A stretch of 64,000 bases of DNA from Gilliamella sp. Pra-s52 (GTDB lineage Bacteria; Pseudomonadota; Gammaproteobacteria; Enterobacterales; Orbaceae), in NCBI RefSeq assembly GCF_009795805.1, contig NZ_WTEY01000001.1, positions 124,001-188,000 on the forward strand, in the 5' to 3' direction. The notes beneath the pieces were generated by a model. The model was not told the origin of the DNA. It made no database searches and saw only the letters and a program-made list of their open reading frames with translations. Made by a program: the position numbers and the translations under genes. Of the stretch, positions 29,073-40,941 are shown one piece after another (position 1 is the stretch's first letter; every line of letters starts with the position of its first letter).

Positions 29073-30101
29073 ATGACTAAACTATACTTTTTGCTTTATT
29101 CGCTTATTTTGTCTTTTCCCTTTTTCAACTATGCTTATTCAAATGTAGGCTTTAAGGAAATCTATTATAGCAAAGAAGACAGTAGACCTTTAAATATTGC
29201 AATATGGTATCCGACAAATAATCAACAAAGAGCAGTAGCTATTGGTGACAACGCCGTTTTTTATGGTTCTAAAGTTATTCCTAATGCTGCACCTCTTTCA
29301 AATTATCATAAACATCCTTTAATTGTTATTTCACATGGTTATGGAGGAAGTTGGCAAAGTTTAAATTGGCTTGCTTATGAACTAGCAGATAAGGGATATA
29401 TTGTTGCTGCACCTAATCATCCCGGAACTACTTATTTTAATAAAAATATTACTCAATCTAGTAAATTGTGGTTACGTCCTCAAGATCTAAGTAAAACTAT
29501 TGATGCGTTACAAATAGATGAAATTTTAGCAAACCATATTGATGTGAACAAAATTTCATCTATTGGACATTCCCTTGGCGGTTGGACAGTAGCTGCACTT
29601 GCCGGAGCAAGGTTTGATACAGATCTTTTTAAACAAGATTGCACTATACATTCACATTTAAAAGCTTGCCAGTTAGTGAGTGAACTTGGACTAGATAACC
29701 CACAATTAAATAAAAATATGTCAGATCCGAGAATAAAGTCATTTATTTCTTTAGATGCGGGATTAGTTAGAGGATTTACCGCAGATAGTTTGAAAAATAT
29801 TACTGTTCCTTCTTTAATCATTGGTGCTGGTATTGATGTTGGTGATATGAATGTAGAGCTTGAATCTGGTTATTTACAACAGTTTCTTTCAAAATCATTA
29901 TCAACTTATATTGTTATTCCTGATGCAATGCATTTTACTTTCATACAAATTTGTAAATCAGATGCTATAGATATTTTAGAGCAAGAGGCTAAAGGAGAAT
30001 CAATCATTTGTAAAGATGGCGGTAATCGCACAAGGACAGAGATACACCGTGAAATAACGGATCGAATAATCGATTTTTTAGCTAAATCGAATTTAAATTA
30101 G
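29073..30101 (+). CDS. Secreted alpha/beta hydrolase, dienelactone-hydrolase/PAF-acetylhydrolase-like
   Basis: 342 residues. Signal peptide (hydrophobic to about residue 20, likely cleaved after NYAYS). Oxyanion region VISHGYGGSW; nucleophile elbow GHSLGG with Ser167; an acidic residue and a His in a C-terminal PDAMHFTF block complete a likely triad. The pattern resembles the predicted dienelactone hydrolase family (COG4188) and bacterial platelet-activating-factor acetylhydrolase-like esterases. Substrate unknown. Periplasmic or secreted. Solitary gene, 178 AT-rich bases after fabR, closed by a terminator. Confidence 0.8.
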   Translation: MTKLYFLLYSLILSFPFFNYAYSNVGFKEIYYSKEDSRPLNIAIWYPTNNQQRAVAIGDNAVFYGSKVIPNAAPLSNYHKHPLIVISHGYGGSWQSLNWLAYELADKGYIVAAPNHPGTTYFNKNITQSSKLWLRPQDLSKTIDALQIDEILANHIDVNKISSIGHSLGGWTVAALAGARFDTDLFKQDCTIHSHLKACQLVSELGLDNPQLNKNMSDPRIKSFISLDAGLVRGFTADSLKNITVPSLIIGAGIDVGDMNVELESGYLQQFLSKSLSTYIVIPDAMHFTFIQICKSDAIDILEQEAKGESIICKDGGNRTRTEIHREITDRIIDFLAKSNLN

Positions 30102-30112
30102 CGCCTATTTTA

Positions 30113-30145
30113 AAAATATACTGTGGCAAAACCACAGTATATTTT
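30113..30145. terminator. Bidirectional terminator between hydrolase and pntB
   Basis: 14-bp perfect stem (30113-30126 with 30132-30145), five-base loop CAAAA; the arms end in A and T runs so either strand gives a U-rich 3' side. Confidence 0.8.
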
Positions 30146-30157
30146 ATGAATTAATCA

Positions 30158-31555
30158 TTAAAGACTTTGTAGTACTTTTTCAACACTATCTTTAGCATCA
30201 CCAAATAACATATAGCTATTTTCTTTAAAGAATAGTGGATTTTGTACGCCTGCATAACCAGTATTCATTGAGCGTTTAGAAATAATAACAGTCTTTGCTT
30301 TCCAAACTTCAAGAACAGGCATGCCAGCTATTGGGCTATTAGGATCTTCTTCTGCCGCTGGGTTAACAGTATCGTTAGCTCCAATTACCCAAACCACATC
30401 AGTATCAGGGAAGTCATCGTTGATTTCATCCATTTCTAATACAATATCATAAGGGACTTTCGCTTCAGCTAATAATACATTCATATGCCCAGGTAAACGT
30501 CCAGCCACTGGGTGAATGCCAAATCTAACTTCAATACCCATGCCACGTAGTTTTTCAGTAATATTACTTACAGAACCTTGAGCTTGAGCAACAGCCATAC
30601 CATACCCAGGAACGATAATAACAGAACGAGCTTCTTTTAATGTTTGAGCTACTTCCGATGGTTGCATTTCGCGGTATTCACCTTGTTCTTCATCAGATGA
30701 ACTTGTTGAACTACCATCACTACCAAACCCACCAGCAATAACACTAATAAATGAGCGGTTCATCGCTTTACACATAATATATGAAAGAATTGCACCTGAT
30801 GAACCAACTAATGCGCCTGTTACAATTAAGAGATCGTTACCTAACATAAAGCCAGCTGCTGCTGCTGCCCAACCAGAATAAGAGTTTAGCATTGAGATTA
30901 CTACTGGCATATCAGCACCACCAATTGAGGCAACAAGATGGAAGCCAAATACAAATGCAATTATCGCCATAATTAATAGACTAAGGAGTGCACCTGTTCC
31001 TTTTTCTACTTCAATGAAGGTATACATTAATATGATCGAAACAACAATCGCAGCTAGATTCCAATAATGTTTATTTGGAATAGAAAGCGGTTTAGAGCTA
31101 ATGCGACCATTTAATTTACCGAATGCAACAACAGAACCTGAGAAAGTTACAGCCCCAATAAATACACCCACAAAAATTTCGACTAAATGTACAGTAAGCT
31201 CACTACCATGAAATAGTTGTGAATGATTGTTTAAGTCTAAAAAGCTATTTAAACCAACAAGTACAGCAGCCATACCAACAAAGCTATGTAGTAGCGCAAC
31301 AAGTTCTGGCATTTGCGTCATTTCGACTTTCTTAGCAAGGTATAACCCAATTGTTGCACCAATAATCATTGCGATTACGATCCAGTGTAATCCACCCTTG
31401 ATACTAGCTACTGCTGCAATAAGTGCAATAGCCATACCAATCATACCGTAGATATTTCCTGATTTGGCTGATTCTTGGTTAGAAAGACCACGTAAACTAA
31501 AGATAAAAAGTAATGCTGCAATAACATAGGCTGCTTGAATGATTCCATTACTCAT
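30158..31555 (-). CDS. pntB: PntB, NAD(P) transhydrogenase beta subunit
   Basis: Proton-translocating transhydrogenase subunit: about nine membrane segments (domain II) and an NADP-binding domain III. 465 residues. C-terminal motifs [55 protein letters not shown] and [17 protein letters not shown] are diagnostic. Follows pntA by 15 bases. Confidence 0.98.
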   Translation of the reverse strand: MSNGIIQAAYVIAALLFIFSLRGLSNQESAKSGNIYGMIGMAIALIAAVASIKGGLHWIVIAMIIGATIGLYLAKKVEMTQMPELVALLHSFVGMAAVLVGLNSFLDLNNHSQLFHGSELTVHLVEIFVGVFIGAVTFSGSVVAFGKLNGRISSKPLSIPNKHYWNLAAIVVSIILMYTFIEVEKGTGALLSLLIMAIIAFVFGFHLVASIGGADMPVVISMLNSYSGWAAAAAGFMLGNDLLIVTGALVGSSGAILSYIMCKAMNRSFISVIAGGFGSDGSSTSSSDEEQGEYREMQPSEVAQTLKEARSVIIVPGYGMAVAQAQGSVSNITEKLRGMGIEVRFGIHPVAGRLPGHMNVLLAEAKVPYDIVLEMDEINDDFPDTDVVWVIGANDTVNPAAEEDPNSPIAGMPVLEVWKAKTVIISKRSMNTGYAGVQNPLFFKENSYMLFGDAKDSVEKVLQSL

Positions 31556-31570
31556 GGTTTATTCCCTCCC

Positions 31571-33103
31571 TTACTTGTCACGTTGAAACATTTTCAACAT
31601 TCTTTGAGTAACAAAGAATCCGCCAAAAATATTAATACTAGCGATTAAAATAGCAACAAAGGCAATTGCTGTACTTAGACCGTTGTCATCACCGATTTGC
31701 AATATTGCTCCGACTAAAATAATACCAGAAATTGCATTAGTTACTGACATCAGTGGAGTATGTAGAGAGTGCGTAACATTCCATACAACGTAATAACCAA
31801 CCACACAAGATAAAGCAAAAACAGTGAAATGCCCTAAAAAGCTTTCAGGTACAGAATTTGCAAGCCAGAAATAGGCTAGAACGGCTAATGCAAAAATTCC
31901 ATATTTTTTACGTGGATCCATTGGTTTTGGTTCAGGTTTAGCAATTGGCTCAGAAGTTTTTTTCTGCGGTTGTGCTGATACTTGAATTGGTGGTGCTGGC
32001 CAAGTGATTTCTTTCTCTTTAACCACGGTTACGCCACGAATAACAACATCTTCAAAGTTGATATCAATATTGCCGTCTTTTTCTTTAGCAAGCAATTTTA
32101 ATAGGTTAACAATATTTGTACCATAAAGCTGAGATGCTTGAGCAGGCATACGATTAGCTAAATCAGTATAACCAACAATTTTTACATTATTCTCAGTTTC
32201 GAAAACTTCGCCAGGTTTGGTTAACTCACAGTTACCACCTGTTAATGCGGCTAAATCGACAATAACACTGCCCGGCTTCATTGATTCTACCATCTCTTTA
32301 GAGATCAGTTTTGGTGCAGGTTTACCGGGGATCAAAGCTGTGGTAATAATAATATCTACATCTTTAGCTTGTTCAGCAAATAATGCCATTTCAGCTTCAA
32401 TAAAGGCAGCAGACATTTGCTTAGCGTAGCCATCACCAGAACCAGCTTCTTCTTCGAAATCTAATTCTAAAAAGTCGGCACCCATACTATTAATTTGTTC
32501 GGCAACTTCAGGACGAGTGTCGAATGCGCGAACAATGGCGCCTAAACTTACTGCCGCCCCAATTGCTGCAAGGCCCGCAACACCCGCGCCAATAACTAAC
32601 ACTTTTGCAGGAGGTACTTTACCTGCTGCAGTAACTTGTCCTGTAAAGAATCGACCAAATTGATTTGCGGCTTCAATAACTGAACGATAACCAGCAATAT
32701 TAGACATTGAACTAAGTGCATCTAAAGATTGTGCACGCGAAATACGTGGAACACAATCCATCGCCATTACAGTAATATTTTTAGCTGCTAATTTTTCTAA
32801 TAGATCTTTGTGTTGGGCAGGATAAATATAACTGATGAGCGTTAATCCCTCTTTCATTAATGCGATTTCATCATCAGTTGGTGCATGAAATTTCAAAATT
32901 AAATCATTTTGCCAAATATCTTGAGTATTTTGGATTGTTGCTCCAGTCTCAATAAAAGCTTGGTCTTCAAAATGAGCCGCATGTCCAGCGCCTTGTTCTA
33001 CAGAAACTGTAAAACCAAGTTTTAACAGTTGTCCAACAGTTTGGGGAGTTGCTGCAACTCTAGCTTCATTGGCTAACCGTTCTCTAGGTATACCGATATG
33101 CAT
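31571..33103 (-). CDS. pntA: PntA, NAD(P) transhydrogenase alpha subunit
   Basis: NAD-binding domain I plus the first membrane helices of domain II; with PntB it makes NADPH at the expense of proton motive force. 510 residues, the same as E. coli. Starts [20 protein letters not shown]; Rossmann motif [16 protein letters not shown]-terminal membrane segments after a proline-rich linker. Divergent from mukF. Confidence 0.98.
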   Translation of the reverse strand: MHIGIPRERLANEARVAATPQTVGQLLKLGFTVSVEQGAGHAAHFEDQAFIETGATIQNTQDIWQNDLILKFHAPTDDEIALMKEGLTLISYIYPAQHKDLLEKLAAKNITVMAMDCVPRISRAQSLDALSSMSNIAGYRSVIEAANQFGRFFTGQVTAAGKVPPAKVLVIGAGVAGLAAIGAAVSLGAIVRAFDTRPEVAEQINSMGADFLELDFEEEAGSGDGYAKQMSAAFIEAEMALFAEQAKDVDIIITTALIPGKPAPKLISKEMVESMKPGSVIVDLAALTGGNCELTKPGEVFETENNVKIVGYTDLANRMPAQASQLYGTNIVNLLKLLAKEKDGNIDINFEDVVIRGVTVVKEKEITWPAPPIQVSAQPQKKTSEPIAKPEPKPMDPRKKYGIFALAVLAYFWLANSVPESFLGHFTVFALSCVVGYYVVWNVTHSLHTPLMSVTNAISGIILVGAILQIGDDNGLSTAIAFVAILIASINIFGGFFVTQRMLKMFQRDK

Positions 33104-33420
33104 TTTGTTACATCCTTATGTTAGTTTATATAGAGTTTGTTGATTTTAGCATAAATAGACATCAGTGCGAGTGGGGAATCTGTTTTTTATTCAAGAAATA
33201 ATATTTTAATTAATTTTAATGATATTTATTAATTAATATTATTATAAATTTAAATACAACGAGTAATCATCTAAATGATATCATTTTAATTCTTTCTTAG
33301 AATTCCATTACAAATTTACTCTATATTGTTATATAATTGACGTTATTTTTTTCTATGCCGTGAATAATGGATGTTCTGTGGAATGTTTCTATTTTGTTCT
33401 CCTTGAATTAAGGAACTTTT
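33104..33420. other. Divergent intergenic region pntA / mukF
   Basis: 317 AT-rich bases with no gene seen. It should contain promoters for both directions; TATAAT and TTGACG stretches occur near 33330-33345 but no pair with good spacing stands out. mukF has a TAAGGA ribosome-binding site six bases before its ATG. Confidence 0.4.
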
Positions 33421-34743
33421 ATGATTGATTTTTCCCAATCAGTGCCGGAACTGGTCTCTTGGGCAAAAAAAAATGATTTTTCGATCACATTACCGGTTGA
33501 AAGGTTAGCTTTTTTATTGGCCATTGCCGTATTAAATAGCGAACGCTTTGATGGTGAAATGACCGAATCTGAATTAATTGACGCTTTTAGGCATGTTTCG
33601 CTAATTTTTGAACAAAGTGAAGATACCATCACTGTCCGAGCCAATAATGCAATTAACGATTTAGTGCGTCAGCGATTCATTACTCGATTTACAAGTGATA
33701 TGACTGATGGTTTTTCTATTTATCGCTTAACACCATTAGGAATAGGTATTTCTGATTATTATATCCGCCAACGTGAATTTTCGACGCTGCGCTTATCTAT
33801 TCAGTTGTCTATCGTTGCACAAGAATTGAAGCGTGCCGCAGATGCTGCAGTCGAAGGTGGTGATGATTTACATTGGCATCGAAATGTCTTTGCACCATTA
33901 AAATACTCAGTTGCGGAAATTTTTGATAGTATTGATATTACCCAACGTGTTATGGATGAACAACAGGCTGACGTTAAACAAAATATTTCTGCCCTATTAA
34001 GTCAAGATTGGCAAGCAGCAATTAGCAGTTGTGAAGGGTTACTGACTGAAACATCCCAAACATTGCGTGAGCTACAAGATACGTTAGCCGCAGCTGGTGA
34101 TAAATTACAAGCCAGTTTGCTTTTAATACAAGATGCAACACTTGCTAATCCTGATCTTGATAAAATTAACAATGTGGTTATGGATCTACAAGGTAAGCTT
34201 GATCGCATTATTGGTTGGGGACAAAAAGCAATAGATCTTTGGATAGGTTATGATAGGCACGTTCATAAATTTATCCGTACCGCTATCGATTTAGATAAAA
34301 ACCGTGTATTTTCACAACGTTTACGCAAATCAATTCAAGGATATTTTGATTTGCCTTGGTCGCTCACTTTTGCTAATGCCGAGCGTTTACTTGATATGCG
34401 TGATGAGGAATTAGCTTTACATGATGCCGAAGTTACAGGCGAATTACCATCAGAACTTGAATTTGAAATGATTGAGGAAATTCAAGAACATATTATTGCG
34501 CATATTGAACAAAATTTATTGATATTTAAGCAAGAAAATAAACCACTTGATATGGGGATTACCATTCGCAGCTATTTAGCTCAGTTCCCTCGTGAACAGC
34601 ATTTTGATATTGCAAGGTTATTTATTGATCAAGCTATTCGCCTTGGTATTGCCGAAGATGATTTACTTGGTATTTCTGCTGAATGGAAACTTATTAACGA
34701 TTATGGAGCTAAGGTACAAGCACATGTCATCAATAGATACTAA
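33421..34743 (+). CDS. mukF: MukF, kleisin subunit of the MukBEF condensin
   Basis: Bridges the MukB heads and recruits MukE for chromosome organisation. 440 residues, the same as E. coli, with the N-terminal winged helix ([27 protein letters not shown]), long helical middle ([25 protein letters not shown]) and C-terminal winged helix ([13 protein letters not shown]). Overlaps mukE by 20 bases. Confidence 0.98.
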   Translation: MIDFSQSVPELVSWAKKNDFSITLPVERLAFLLAIAVLNSERFDGEMTESELIDAFRHVSLIFEQSEDTITVRANNAINDLVRQRFITRFTSDMTDGFSIYRLTPLGIGISDYYIRQREFSTLRLSIQLSIVAQELKRAADAAVEGGDDLHWHRNVFAPLKYSVAEIFDSIDITQRVMDEQQADVKQNISALLSQDWQAAISSCEGLLTETSQTLRELQDTLAAAGDKLQASLLLIQDATLANPDLDKINNVVMDLQGKLDRIIGWGQKAIDLWIGYDRHVHKFIRTAIDLDKNRVFSQRLRKSIQGYFDLPWSLTFANAERLLDMRDEELALHDAEVTGELPSELEFEMIEEIQEHIIAHIEQNLLIFKQENKPLDMGITIRSYLAQFPREQHFDIARLFIDQAIRLGIAEDDLLGISAEWKLINDYGAKVQAHVINRY

Positions 34744-35509
34744 CGATTTAGACACACAACAAACTGCACATCATCTTGATGAAGTTATGGGGCGTATAGC
34801 AGCTAGCTCTCAGGCGTCCATTGATAAATATATGCCAGTTAAGTTGGCTCAAGCGATAGCTAATCCGATTTTTCCTGAACTTGATAGTTTACTACGTTCT
34901 GGTCGACATATTGGTATTGATGAACTTGATCATCATGCTTTTTTAATGGATTTTCAACTTGAGCTTGAACAATTTTATCAACGCTATAATGTTGAATTAA
35001 TTCGAGCACCGGAAGGTTTTTTTTACCTACGCCCTCGTTCTACAACATTAATTCCTCGTTCGGTATTATCAGAGCTTGATATGGTAGTTGGTAAAGTGCT
35101 TTGTTATTTATACCTAAGCCCAGAACGATTAGCACATGAAGGTATTTTTACCCTACAAGAACTATTTGAAGAGCTTATTTCATTAGCCGACGAAAGTAAA
35201 TTACTCAAATTAGTCAATCAACGCTCAACAGGTTCAGATTTAGATCGTCAAAAATTGTTTGATAAAGTAAAAACAGCGTTAAATCGATTACGTCGGTTGG
35301 GTATGATCTTTTTTATTGTTGGTAATGATAGTAGCCGTTTTCGTATTAATGAATCAATTTTCCGTTTTGGTGCGGATGTGCGTAGTAGTGATGATGCTCA
35401 AGAAGCGCAATTACGCCTAATTAGAGATGGAGAAGCAATTAAAATTGAATCATCCTTAATTTTAGATAATCAAGAACTAGATGAAGATGTTAATGAGGAG
35501 ACTGAATAA
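34724..35509 (+). CDS. mukE: MukE, MukBEF condensin subunit
   Basis: Winged-helix dimer that binds MukF. Start set at ATG 34724 inside the end of mukF; upstream in-frame codons are only mukF read in another frame. This gives 261 residues against 234 in E. coli, the extra being about 25 N-terminal residues ([17 protein letters not shown]...) before the conserved [21 protein letters not shown]. Other conserved blocks: [52 protein letters not shown]. mukB starts two bases after the stop. Confidence 0.97.
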   Translation: MSSIDTNDLDTQQTAHHLDEVMGRIAASSQASIDKYMPVKLAQAIANPIFPELDSLLRSGRHIGIDELDHHAFLMDFQLELEQFYQRYNVELIRAPEGFFYLRPRSTTLIPRSVLSELDMVVGKVLCYLYLSPERLAHEGIFTLQELFEELISLADESKLLKLVNQRSTGSDLDRQKLFDKVKTALNRLRRLGMIFFIVGNDSSRFRINESIFRFGADVRSSDDAQEAQLRLIRDGEAIKIESSLILDNQELDEDVNEETE

Positions 35510-35511
35510 TC

Positions 35512-38500
35512 ATGATTGGACACGGTAAATTTCACTCATTAACTTTGATAAACTGGAATGGTTTTTTTGCTCGAGCGTTTGAGCTTGATCAATTAGTTAC
35601 GACATTATCTGGTGGTAATGGTGCAGGTAAATCAACCACCATGGCGGCTTTTGTTACTGCATTAATTCCTGATTTAACTTTATTGCATTTTAGAAACACC
35701 ACCGAAGCAGGTGCCACCTCTGGTTCACGCGACAAAGGTTTGCATGGTAAATTAAAACCCGGTGTTTGTTATTCAATGCTCGATGTGATTAACTCTCGCA
35801 ATCAGCGAATTATTTGTGGTGTACGTTTGCAACAAGTAGCAGGGCGGGACAAAAAAGTCGATATCAAGCCATTTTTACTACAGGGTCTACCTATTGGTAT
35901 TAGTCCAACAGAATTAGTAACAGAACGTTTAAATGACAGACAAGCACGTATTTTATCATTGCCGGAGCTAAAAGATAAAGTTGAATCAATGGAAGGCGTT
36001 ATTTTCAAGCAATTTAACTCTATTACTGATTATCATTCGGTTATGTTTGATTTCGGTATTTTACCAAAACGCTTACGCTCTTCATCTGATCGTAGTAAAT
36101 ATTATCGTCTTATTGAAGCTTCACTCTATGGTGGGATTTCAAGTGCGATTACCCGTTCACTGCGTGATTACTTATTACCTGAAAACAGTGGTGTACGTAA
36201 AGCTTTCCAAGATATGGAGGCTGCACTACGTGAAAATCGAATGACATTAGAGGCTATTCGAGTTACGCAATCTGATCGTGATTTATTTAAACATCTAATA
36301 ACAGAATCGACTAATTATGTAGCAGCTGACTATATGCGTCATAATAATGAACGCCGAGTTCATATAGAATCAGTACTTGGTCTGCGTCGTGACATGTTTA
36401 AAACACAAGATCTGCTTATTAGCAATCAATATCGCCAAGTTGAAATGGCAAAAGAACTTAAAGAACATCAAGATGCGCAAAGTGATCTGGAAACCGACTT
36501 ACAGGCTGCTAATGATCACCTTAATTTAGCGCAAACTGCATTGCGTCAACAGGAAAAAATCGACCGTTATCAAGCAGATTTAGATGATTTAAACTTAAAG
36601 TTAGAAGAACAAAACGAAGTAGTACTTGAAGCTAATGAACAGTACCAAACCTATCGTGATCAAGTTGAACAAACAGAACAAGAAGTTGACGAAATCAAGA
36701 CTCAATTAGCTGATTATCAACAAGCGCTTGATGTTCAACAAACCCGTGCAATTCAATACCAACAGGCTTTACAAGCATTAAAAAATGCACAAAGTTTATG
36801 CCAATTACCTAAATTAGGCATTAGCAATATTGAAAATTACTATGAATTGTTTGAAGAAAAGCAAAGAGAGATCACCGAACAAGTTCTTGAGCTTGAGCAA
36901 AAATTAAGTGTATCTGATGCGGCAATTAATCAATTTGACCGCGCTTATCAACTGGTAGTCAAATTGGTTGGTGATGTAACTCGTAGTGAAGCCTTTGCTG
37001 CAGGAAAAGAGGCATTAAGACAGTGGCCATCACAATGTTACCAAGCTGAAAAGGCTGAACATTTACAACTACAACTTGATGAACTAGAACAGCGTTTTTT
37101 TGAACAAAAAGAAGCAGAATCATTATTAATACAATTTTGCAAACGTATTGGTCGCCAAGTTAATTATGATGAGCTTGATGAGCTAAAACAAGAGCTTGAA
37201 GTACAGCTTGATAACAACGCAACATTAGCTAATGAATCAAGCGAAAAACGTATTGAGTTTAGACAAGAACTTGAACAGATACAGTCAAAAATTACTGATT
37301 ACCGACAAAAAGCACCTTTATGGCTAAAAGCTCAAGATGCCTTAACTGCTTTACAAGAACAAACAGGTGAAACGTTTGCCCATAGTCAAGCTGTTACACA
37401 ACATATGCAACAACTGCTTGAACAAGAACGTACTCTTATTACTGAGCGTGACCAAATCAGTTTTAGACGTAACCAACTTGATATCCAAATTGAACAACTT
37501 AACCAACCAAGTGGTGTCGATGATGGGCGTTTGTCTGCGCTAGCTGAGCGATTTAATGGTGTATTACTTTCTGAAATTTATGAAGATGTAACTATTGATG
37601 ATGCTCCTTATTTTTCTGCACTCTATGGGCCTGCAAGGCAGGCTATTGTTGTGCCTGATTTATCATTAGTAAAACAGCAATTAGAAATGCTAACAGCAAG
37701 TGATGAAGATTACCCTGAAGATATCTATTTTATTGAAGGAGATCCATCATCATTTGACGATAGCGTATTTGATTGTGAAGAAATGAATAAATCGGTATTG
37801 GTCAAAACAGGAGATCGTCAATGGCGATTTTCAAGTTTTCCAGCTGTACCGCTATTTGGGCGAGCAGCTCGAGAAGTTCATCTTGAAAAACTATCTACTG
37901 AGCGTGATGAGTTACACGAACGTTATGCGACAATCTCGTTTGATTTACAGAAATTACAACGTATTGAACAAAATGTTGGACAATTTGTTGGTCAATATTT
38001 AGCTGTGGCTTTCGATGTTGATCCTGAAGCTGAAGCGCAAAAGCTTTCGTCACGACGCAACGAAATTGAACGCCAATTATCATCCCAAGAAAATATTGAT
38101 AAACAAAACCAACAACAAGTCGCCTCTTGCAAAGAACAACTAACTATTGTTAATCGACTTATTGCACAGATGCACTTACTTGCGGATGATGATTTAGCTG
38201 ATCGTGTTGATGATTTACGTGAGCAAGTTGCTCAGGCCCAAGATGCCGCCCAATATGTAAGTCGTCACATCCATACAGTTTCAGAACTTGAGCCAATTTT
38301 AGCTGTTTTACAAAGCGATCCTGAACAGAACGAAACTCTACGTGAACATTACAACACGGTTAAAACACAGCAACAAACGATTCGTCAACAAGTTTTTTCC
38401 TTAACGGAAGTAATGCAACGGCGTGCCCACTTTAGTTATGAAGACTCGGCAGGAATGCTGAACGAAAATACTGATTTGAATGAAAAACTACGATCCCGAT

Positions 38501-39930
38501 TAGAAATTGTCGAAGCTCAAAAAACTGATGCTCGTCGTCAGATGCAACAATATCAAGATCAGTACAACCAGTATAACCAAACACTTGCTTCGCTCAAAAG
38601 TGCATTTGACACTAAACGAGACATGCTTAATGAATTGCAAAAAGAGATCGAACAAATCGGCGTAAAAGCGGATGCGATCACTGAAGAGCGAGCTCGAATT
38701 CGCCGTGATGAAATTCATCACAAATTGAATAGTAATCGCCAAAATTGTACATCGCTTGAAAAACAACTCATTATGTGCGAAAGCGAAATGGCACAACTGC
38801 AAAAACGTCTAACTCAAACTCTGCGTGATTATAAGCAACTAAGAGAACAGGTAGTACAAGCCAAAGCGGGTTGGTGTTTAGTATTAAGGTTGGTTAAAGA
38901 AAATAGTGTTGAACGTCGTTTACACCGTCGTGAGCTTGCTTATTTAAGTGCTGATGAATTGCGTTCCATGTCGGATAAAGCATTAGGTTCCTTACGTTTA
39001 GCTGTTAATGACAATGAACATTTACGGGATGTATTAAGACTATCAGAAGATCCAAAACGCCCAGAACGTAAAATCCAATTCTATATCGCTGTTTACGCAC
39101 ATTTGCGTGAACGAATTCGCCAAGATATTGTTAAAACTGACGATCCAATTGAAGCGATTGAACAGATGGAAATTGAGTTATCTCGCTTAACTGAAGAATT
39201 GACATCGCGTGAGCAACAATTGGCAATCAGTTCAAAAAGTGTATCGAATATTATTCGTAAAACGATTCAACGTGAGCAAAATCGTATTCGTATGCTTAAT
39301 CAAGGGTTACAAGCCGTGGCATTTGGTCAGGTTAATGGTGTGCGTTTAAATGTCCATATTCGTGAGGCTCATTCAACACTTTTAGCCGCACTTGCCGATG
39401 AACAAAATGAACATCAAGATCTATTTAGTAATAATCGTATTACCTTCTCAGAAGCGTTAGCTAAACTTTATCAACGTTTAAATCCACATATTGATATGGG
39501 ACAACGAACTGCTCAAAATATTGGTGAAGAACTGCTAGATTATCGAAATTATCTTGAAATGGATGTTGAAGTGAATCGAGGTGCTGACGGTTGGTTACGT
39601 GCTGAAAGTGGCGCATTATCAACAGGTGAGGCTATTGGTACGGGGATGTCCATTTTACTCATGGTAATTCAAAGTTGGGAAGACGAATCTAAACGCTTGC
39701 GTAACAAAGATATTTCGCCATGTCGATTATTATTTTTGGATGAAGCAGCTAGACTTGACGCCAAATCAATTGCCACATTGTTTGAGTTATGTGAACGGTT
39801 AGAAATGCAATTGATTATAGCCGCACCTGAAAACATTAGTCCTGAAAAAGGAACAACCTATAAACTCGTACGTAAAGTTATCAATAACCAAGAACATGTG
39901 CATGTAGTTGGTTTGAAAGGCTTTGCTTAA
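35512..39930 (+). CDS. mukB: MukB, SMC-like ATPase of the MukBEF condensin
   Basis: 1472 residues (E. coli 1486). N-terminal head with Walker [11 protein letters not shown] (about residues 34-43); long coiled coils; a hinge near residues 660-790; second coiled coil; C-terminal head with [20 protein letters not shown] and Walker [15 protein letters not shown]. Glutamine-rich coiled coils are as in enteric MukB. Last gene of mukF-mukE-mukB; the cmoM gene that precedes mukF in E. coli is not present. Confidence 0.99.
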   Translation: MIGHGKFHSLTLINWNGFFARAFELDQLVTTLSGGNGAGKSTTMAAFVTALIPDLTLLHFRNTTEAGATSGSRDKGLHGKLKPGVCYSMLDVINSRNQRIICGVRLQQVAGRDKKVDIKPFLLQGLPIGISPTELVTERLNDRQARILSLPELKDKVESMEGVIFKQFNSITDYHSVMFDFGILPKRLRSSSDRSKYYRLIEASLYGGISSAITRSLRDYLLPENSGVRKAFQDMEAALRENRMTLEAIRVTQSDRDLFKHLITESTNYVAADYMRHNNERRVHIESVLGLRRDMFKTQDLLISNQYRQVEMAKELKEHQDAQSDLETDLQAANDHLNLAQTALRQQEKIDRYQADLDDLNLKLEEQNEVVLEANEQYQTYRDQVEQTEQEVDEIKTQLADYQQALDVQQTRAIQYQQALQALKNAQSLCQLPKLGISNIENYYELFEEKQREITEQVLELEQKLSVSDAAINQFDRAYQLVVKLVGDVTRSEAFAAGKEALRQWPSQCYQAEKAEHLQLQLDELEQRFFEQKEAESLLIQFCKRIGRQVNYDELDELKQELEVQLDNNATLANESSEKRIEFRQELEQIQSKITDYRQKAPLWLKAQDALTALQEQTGETFAHSQAVTQHMQQLLEQERTLITERDQISFRRNQLDIQIEQLNQPSGVDDGRLSALAERFNGVLLSEIYEDVTIDDAPYFSALYGPARQAIVVPDLSLVKQQLEMLTASDEDYPEDIYFIEGDPSSFDDSVFDCEEMNKSVLVKTGDRQWRFSSFPAVPLFGRAAREVHLEKLSTERDELHERYATISFDLQKLQRIEQNVGQFVGQYLAVAFDVDPEAEAQKLSSRRNEIERQLSSQENIDKQNQQQVASCKEQLTIVNRLIAQMHLLADDDLADRVDDLREQVAQAQDAAQYVSRHIHTVSELEPILAVLQSDPEQNETLREHYNTVKTQQQTIRQQVFSLTEVMQRRAHFSYEDSAGMLNENTDLNEKLRSRLEIVEAQKTDARRQMQQYQDQYNQYNQTLASLKSAFDTKRDMLNELQKEIEQIGVKADAITEERARIRRDEIHHKLNSNRQNCTSLEKQLIMCESEMAQLQKRLTQTLRDYKQLREQVVQAKAGWCLVLRLVKENSVERRLHRRELAYLSADELRSMSDKALGSLRLAVNDNEHLRDVLRLSEDPKRPERKIQFYIAVYAHLRERIRQDIVKTDDPIEAIEQMEIELSRLTEELTSREQQLAISSKSVSNIIRKTIQREQNRIRMLNQGLQAVAFGQVNGVRLNVHIREAHSTLLAALADEQNEHQDLFSNNRITFSEALAKLYQRLNPHIDMGQRTAQNIGEELLDYRNYLEMDVEVNRGADGWLRAESGALSTGEAIGTGMSILLMVIQSWEDESKRLRNKDISPCRLLFLDEAARLDAKSIATLFELCERLEMQLIIAAPENISPEKGTTYKLVRKVINNQEHVHVVGLKGFA

Positions 39931-39937
39931 TTCCTGC

Positions 39938-39965
39938 TTTGCCGACATTGTCGGCAAAACTTTAC
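39938..39965 (+). terminator. Probable terminator after mukB
   Basis: Nine-base perfect stem TTTGCCGAC (39938-39946) / GTCGGCAAA (39950-39958), three-base loop, then ACTTTAC; weak U tract. Confidence 0.55.
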
Positions 39966-40098
39966 AATTTTTGTAAAAAAGTTTCAGGTAACTATACGTT
40001 TCAGTATATATATCTTAAAAATAGATAAGAAATCAAAAAATTGACTATCATTGTTCAATTGAAAAGTTGAATGCACTCGCTGCTCATAAAAAGGGATA

Positions 40099-40332
40099 TT
40101 ACGTATTGTTGACTAAACTCAAAATATTACTTATTGCCGTTTTTGCTTGATGGCTGTTTTTTCAACAAGTTGAACCTGTTAATAATGCACCTTTGTTAAG
40201 GATTTCATCTAAACTAGCATTACGCAATTTATCGAAAGAAGCGAACTTCATCTCTTCAAGCCTTTCAATAATTTTGGTACCCACGAATTTAAGCTCCATC
40301 AATTGCTGTCGTTCTGTTTCTGTAAAGGCCAT
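40099..40332 (-). pseudogene. Helix-hairpin-helix small protein interrupted by TGA at a conserved Trp
   Basis: From ATG 40332, with a full TAAGGAG ribosome-binding site just upstream, a 56-residue frame opens MAFTETERQQLMELKFVGTK and runs to TGA at 40162-40164. Reading on in the same frame gives KNSHQAKTAI and ends at TAA 40099-40101, making 77 codon positions. Related ~75-residue helix-hairpin-helix proteins that I recall read GS(S/T)CWKNSPQA at this point, so TGA replaces TGG. Either a fresh nonsense pseudogene or a truncated or read-through product. Lies 32 bases downstream of the ClbS-family gene, probably in one operon. Function unknown; the fold suggests nucleic acid binding. Confidence 0.65.
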
Positions 40333-40364
40333 ATTATTCTCCTTACATTATATTGAATATAATT

Positions 40365-40880
40365 TTAAACTGATGCATTTAGCTTTTTCCACTTTCTGAT
40401 TTTTGCTCTAAACGATTTAAAAGGCGCCACAGAATTAATATGGATAAATCGAGCAACAGTCCAAGATTCAGGATAAGGTGTAGTCCAATTACGGCTATCT
40501 TTTATAAACAAAGTGTCTTCGTTCAAAGATTGAATCCAATCATTCCAAATGGTGATTTGCTGATTAAATGCTTGAATTAATGCCTGTAATGATAGGTATT
40601 GATATGTTTTATAAAATTGTTGATACAAATTACCCAATTGATTCCATTTGTATCCAGAAGCCGGTAATTCAGGTGTTTTACCAGCAAGTTCATCATCATC
40701 CCAAGATTTCACCAAATTAAGCCAACCGAGTTGATAAGCAATCATTTGTGCAGGAGTACGATCAACGCCCTCTACCAAAGAGTCTTTTTGTGATTCAGAT
40801 AAAACTATAAACTCATCAATAAATAGCTTGGCCGTTTTGTTTATTTCATCTAATAACTGCTGTTTAGTTGCATAAGCCAT
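40365..40880 (-). CDS. ClbS/DfsB family four-helix-bundle protein (DUF1706)
   Basis: 171 residues, all helical, matching the DUF1706 pattern: KQQLLDEINKTAKLFIDEF, AYQLGWLNLVKSWDDDE, GYKWNQLGNLYQQFYKTY and a C-terminal ARFIHINSVAPFKSFRAKIRKWK. ClbS from colibactin producers is a cyclopropane hydrolase that protects the host from its own genotoxin; most homologues sit in genomes without colibactin and have no known substrate. No colibactin gene is visible here. A self-protection or DinB-like role is inference. Followed by the helix-hairpin-helix pseudogene. Confidence 0.8.
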   Translation of the reverse strand: MAYATKQQLLDEINKTAKLFIDEFIVLSESQKDSLVEGVDRTPAQMIAYQLGWLNLVKSWDDDELAGKTPELPASGYKWNQLGNLYQQFYKTYQYLSLQALIQAFNQQITIWNDWIQSLNEDTLFIKDSRNWTTPYPESWTVARFIHINSVAPFKSFRAKIRKWKKLNASV

Positions 40881-40941
40881 GTCACCTACTTCTTATGAGA
40901 TCATTCATATCTTTAAAGATAACATAAAATCAATATATTAT

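Noticed and set aside
34592-34723. N-terminal extension of mukE upstream of 34724
   Set aside because: These codons are mukF read in another frame; MukE similarity begins only after ATG 34724.
40193-40399. Plus-strand 68-codon frame
   Set aside because: Antisense to the helix-hairpin-helix pseudogene, which has a ribosome-binding site and family-like sequence; the plus-strand frame has neither.
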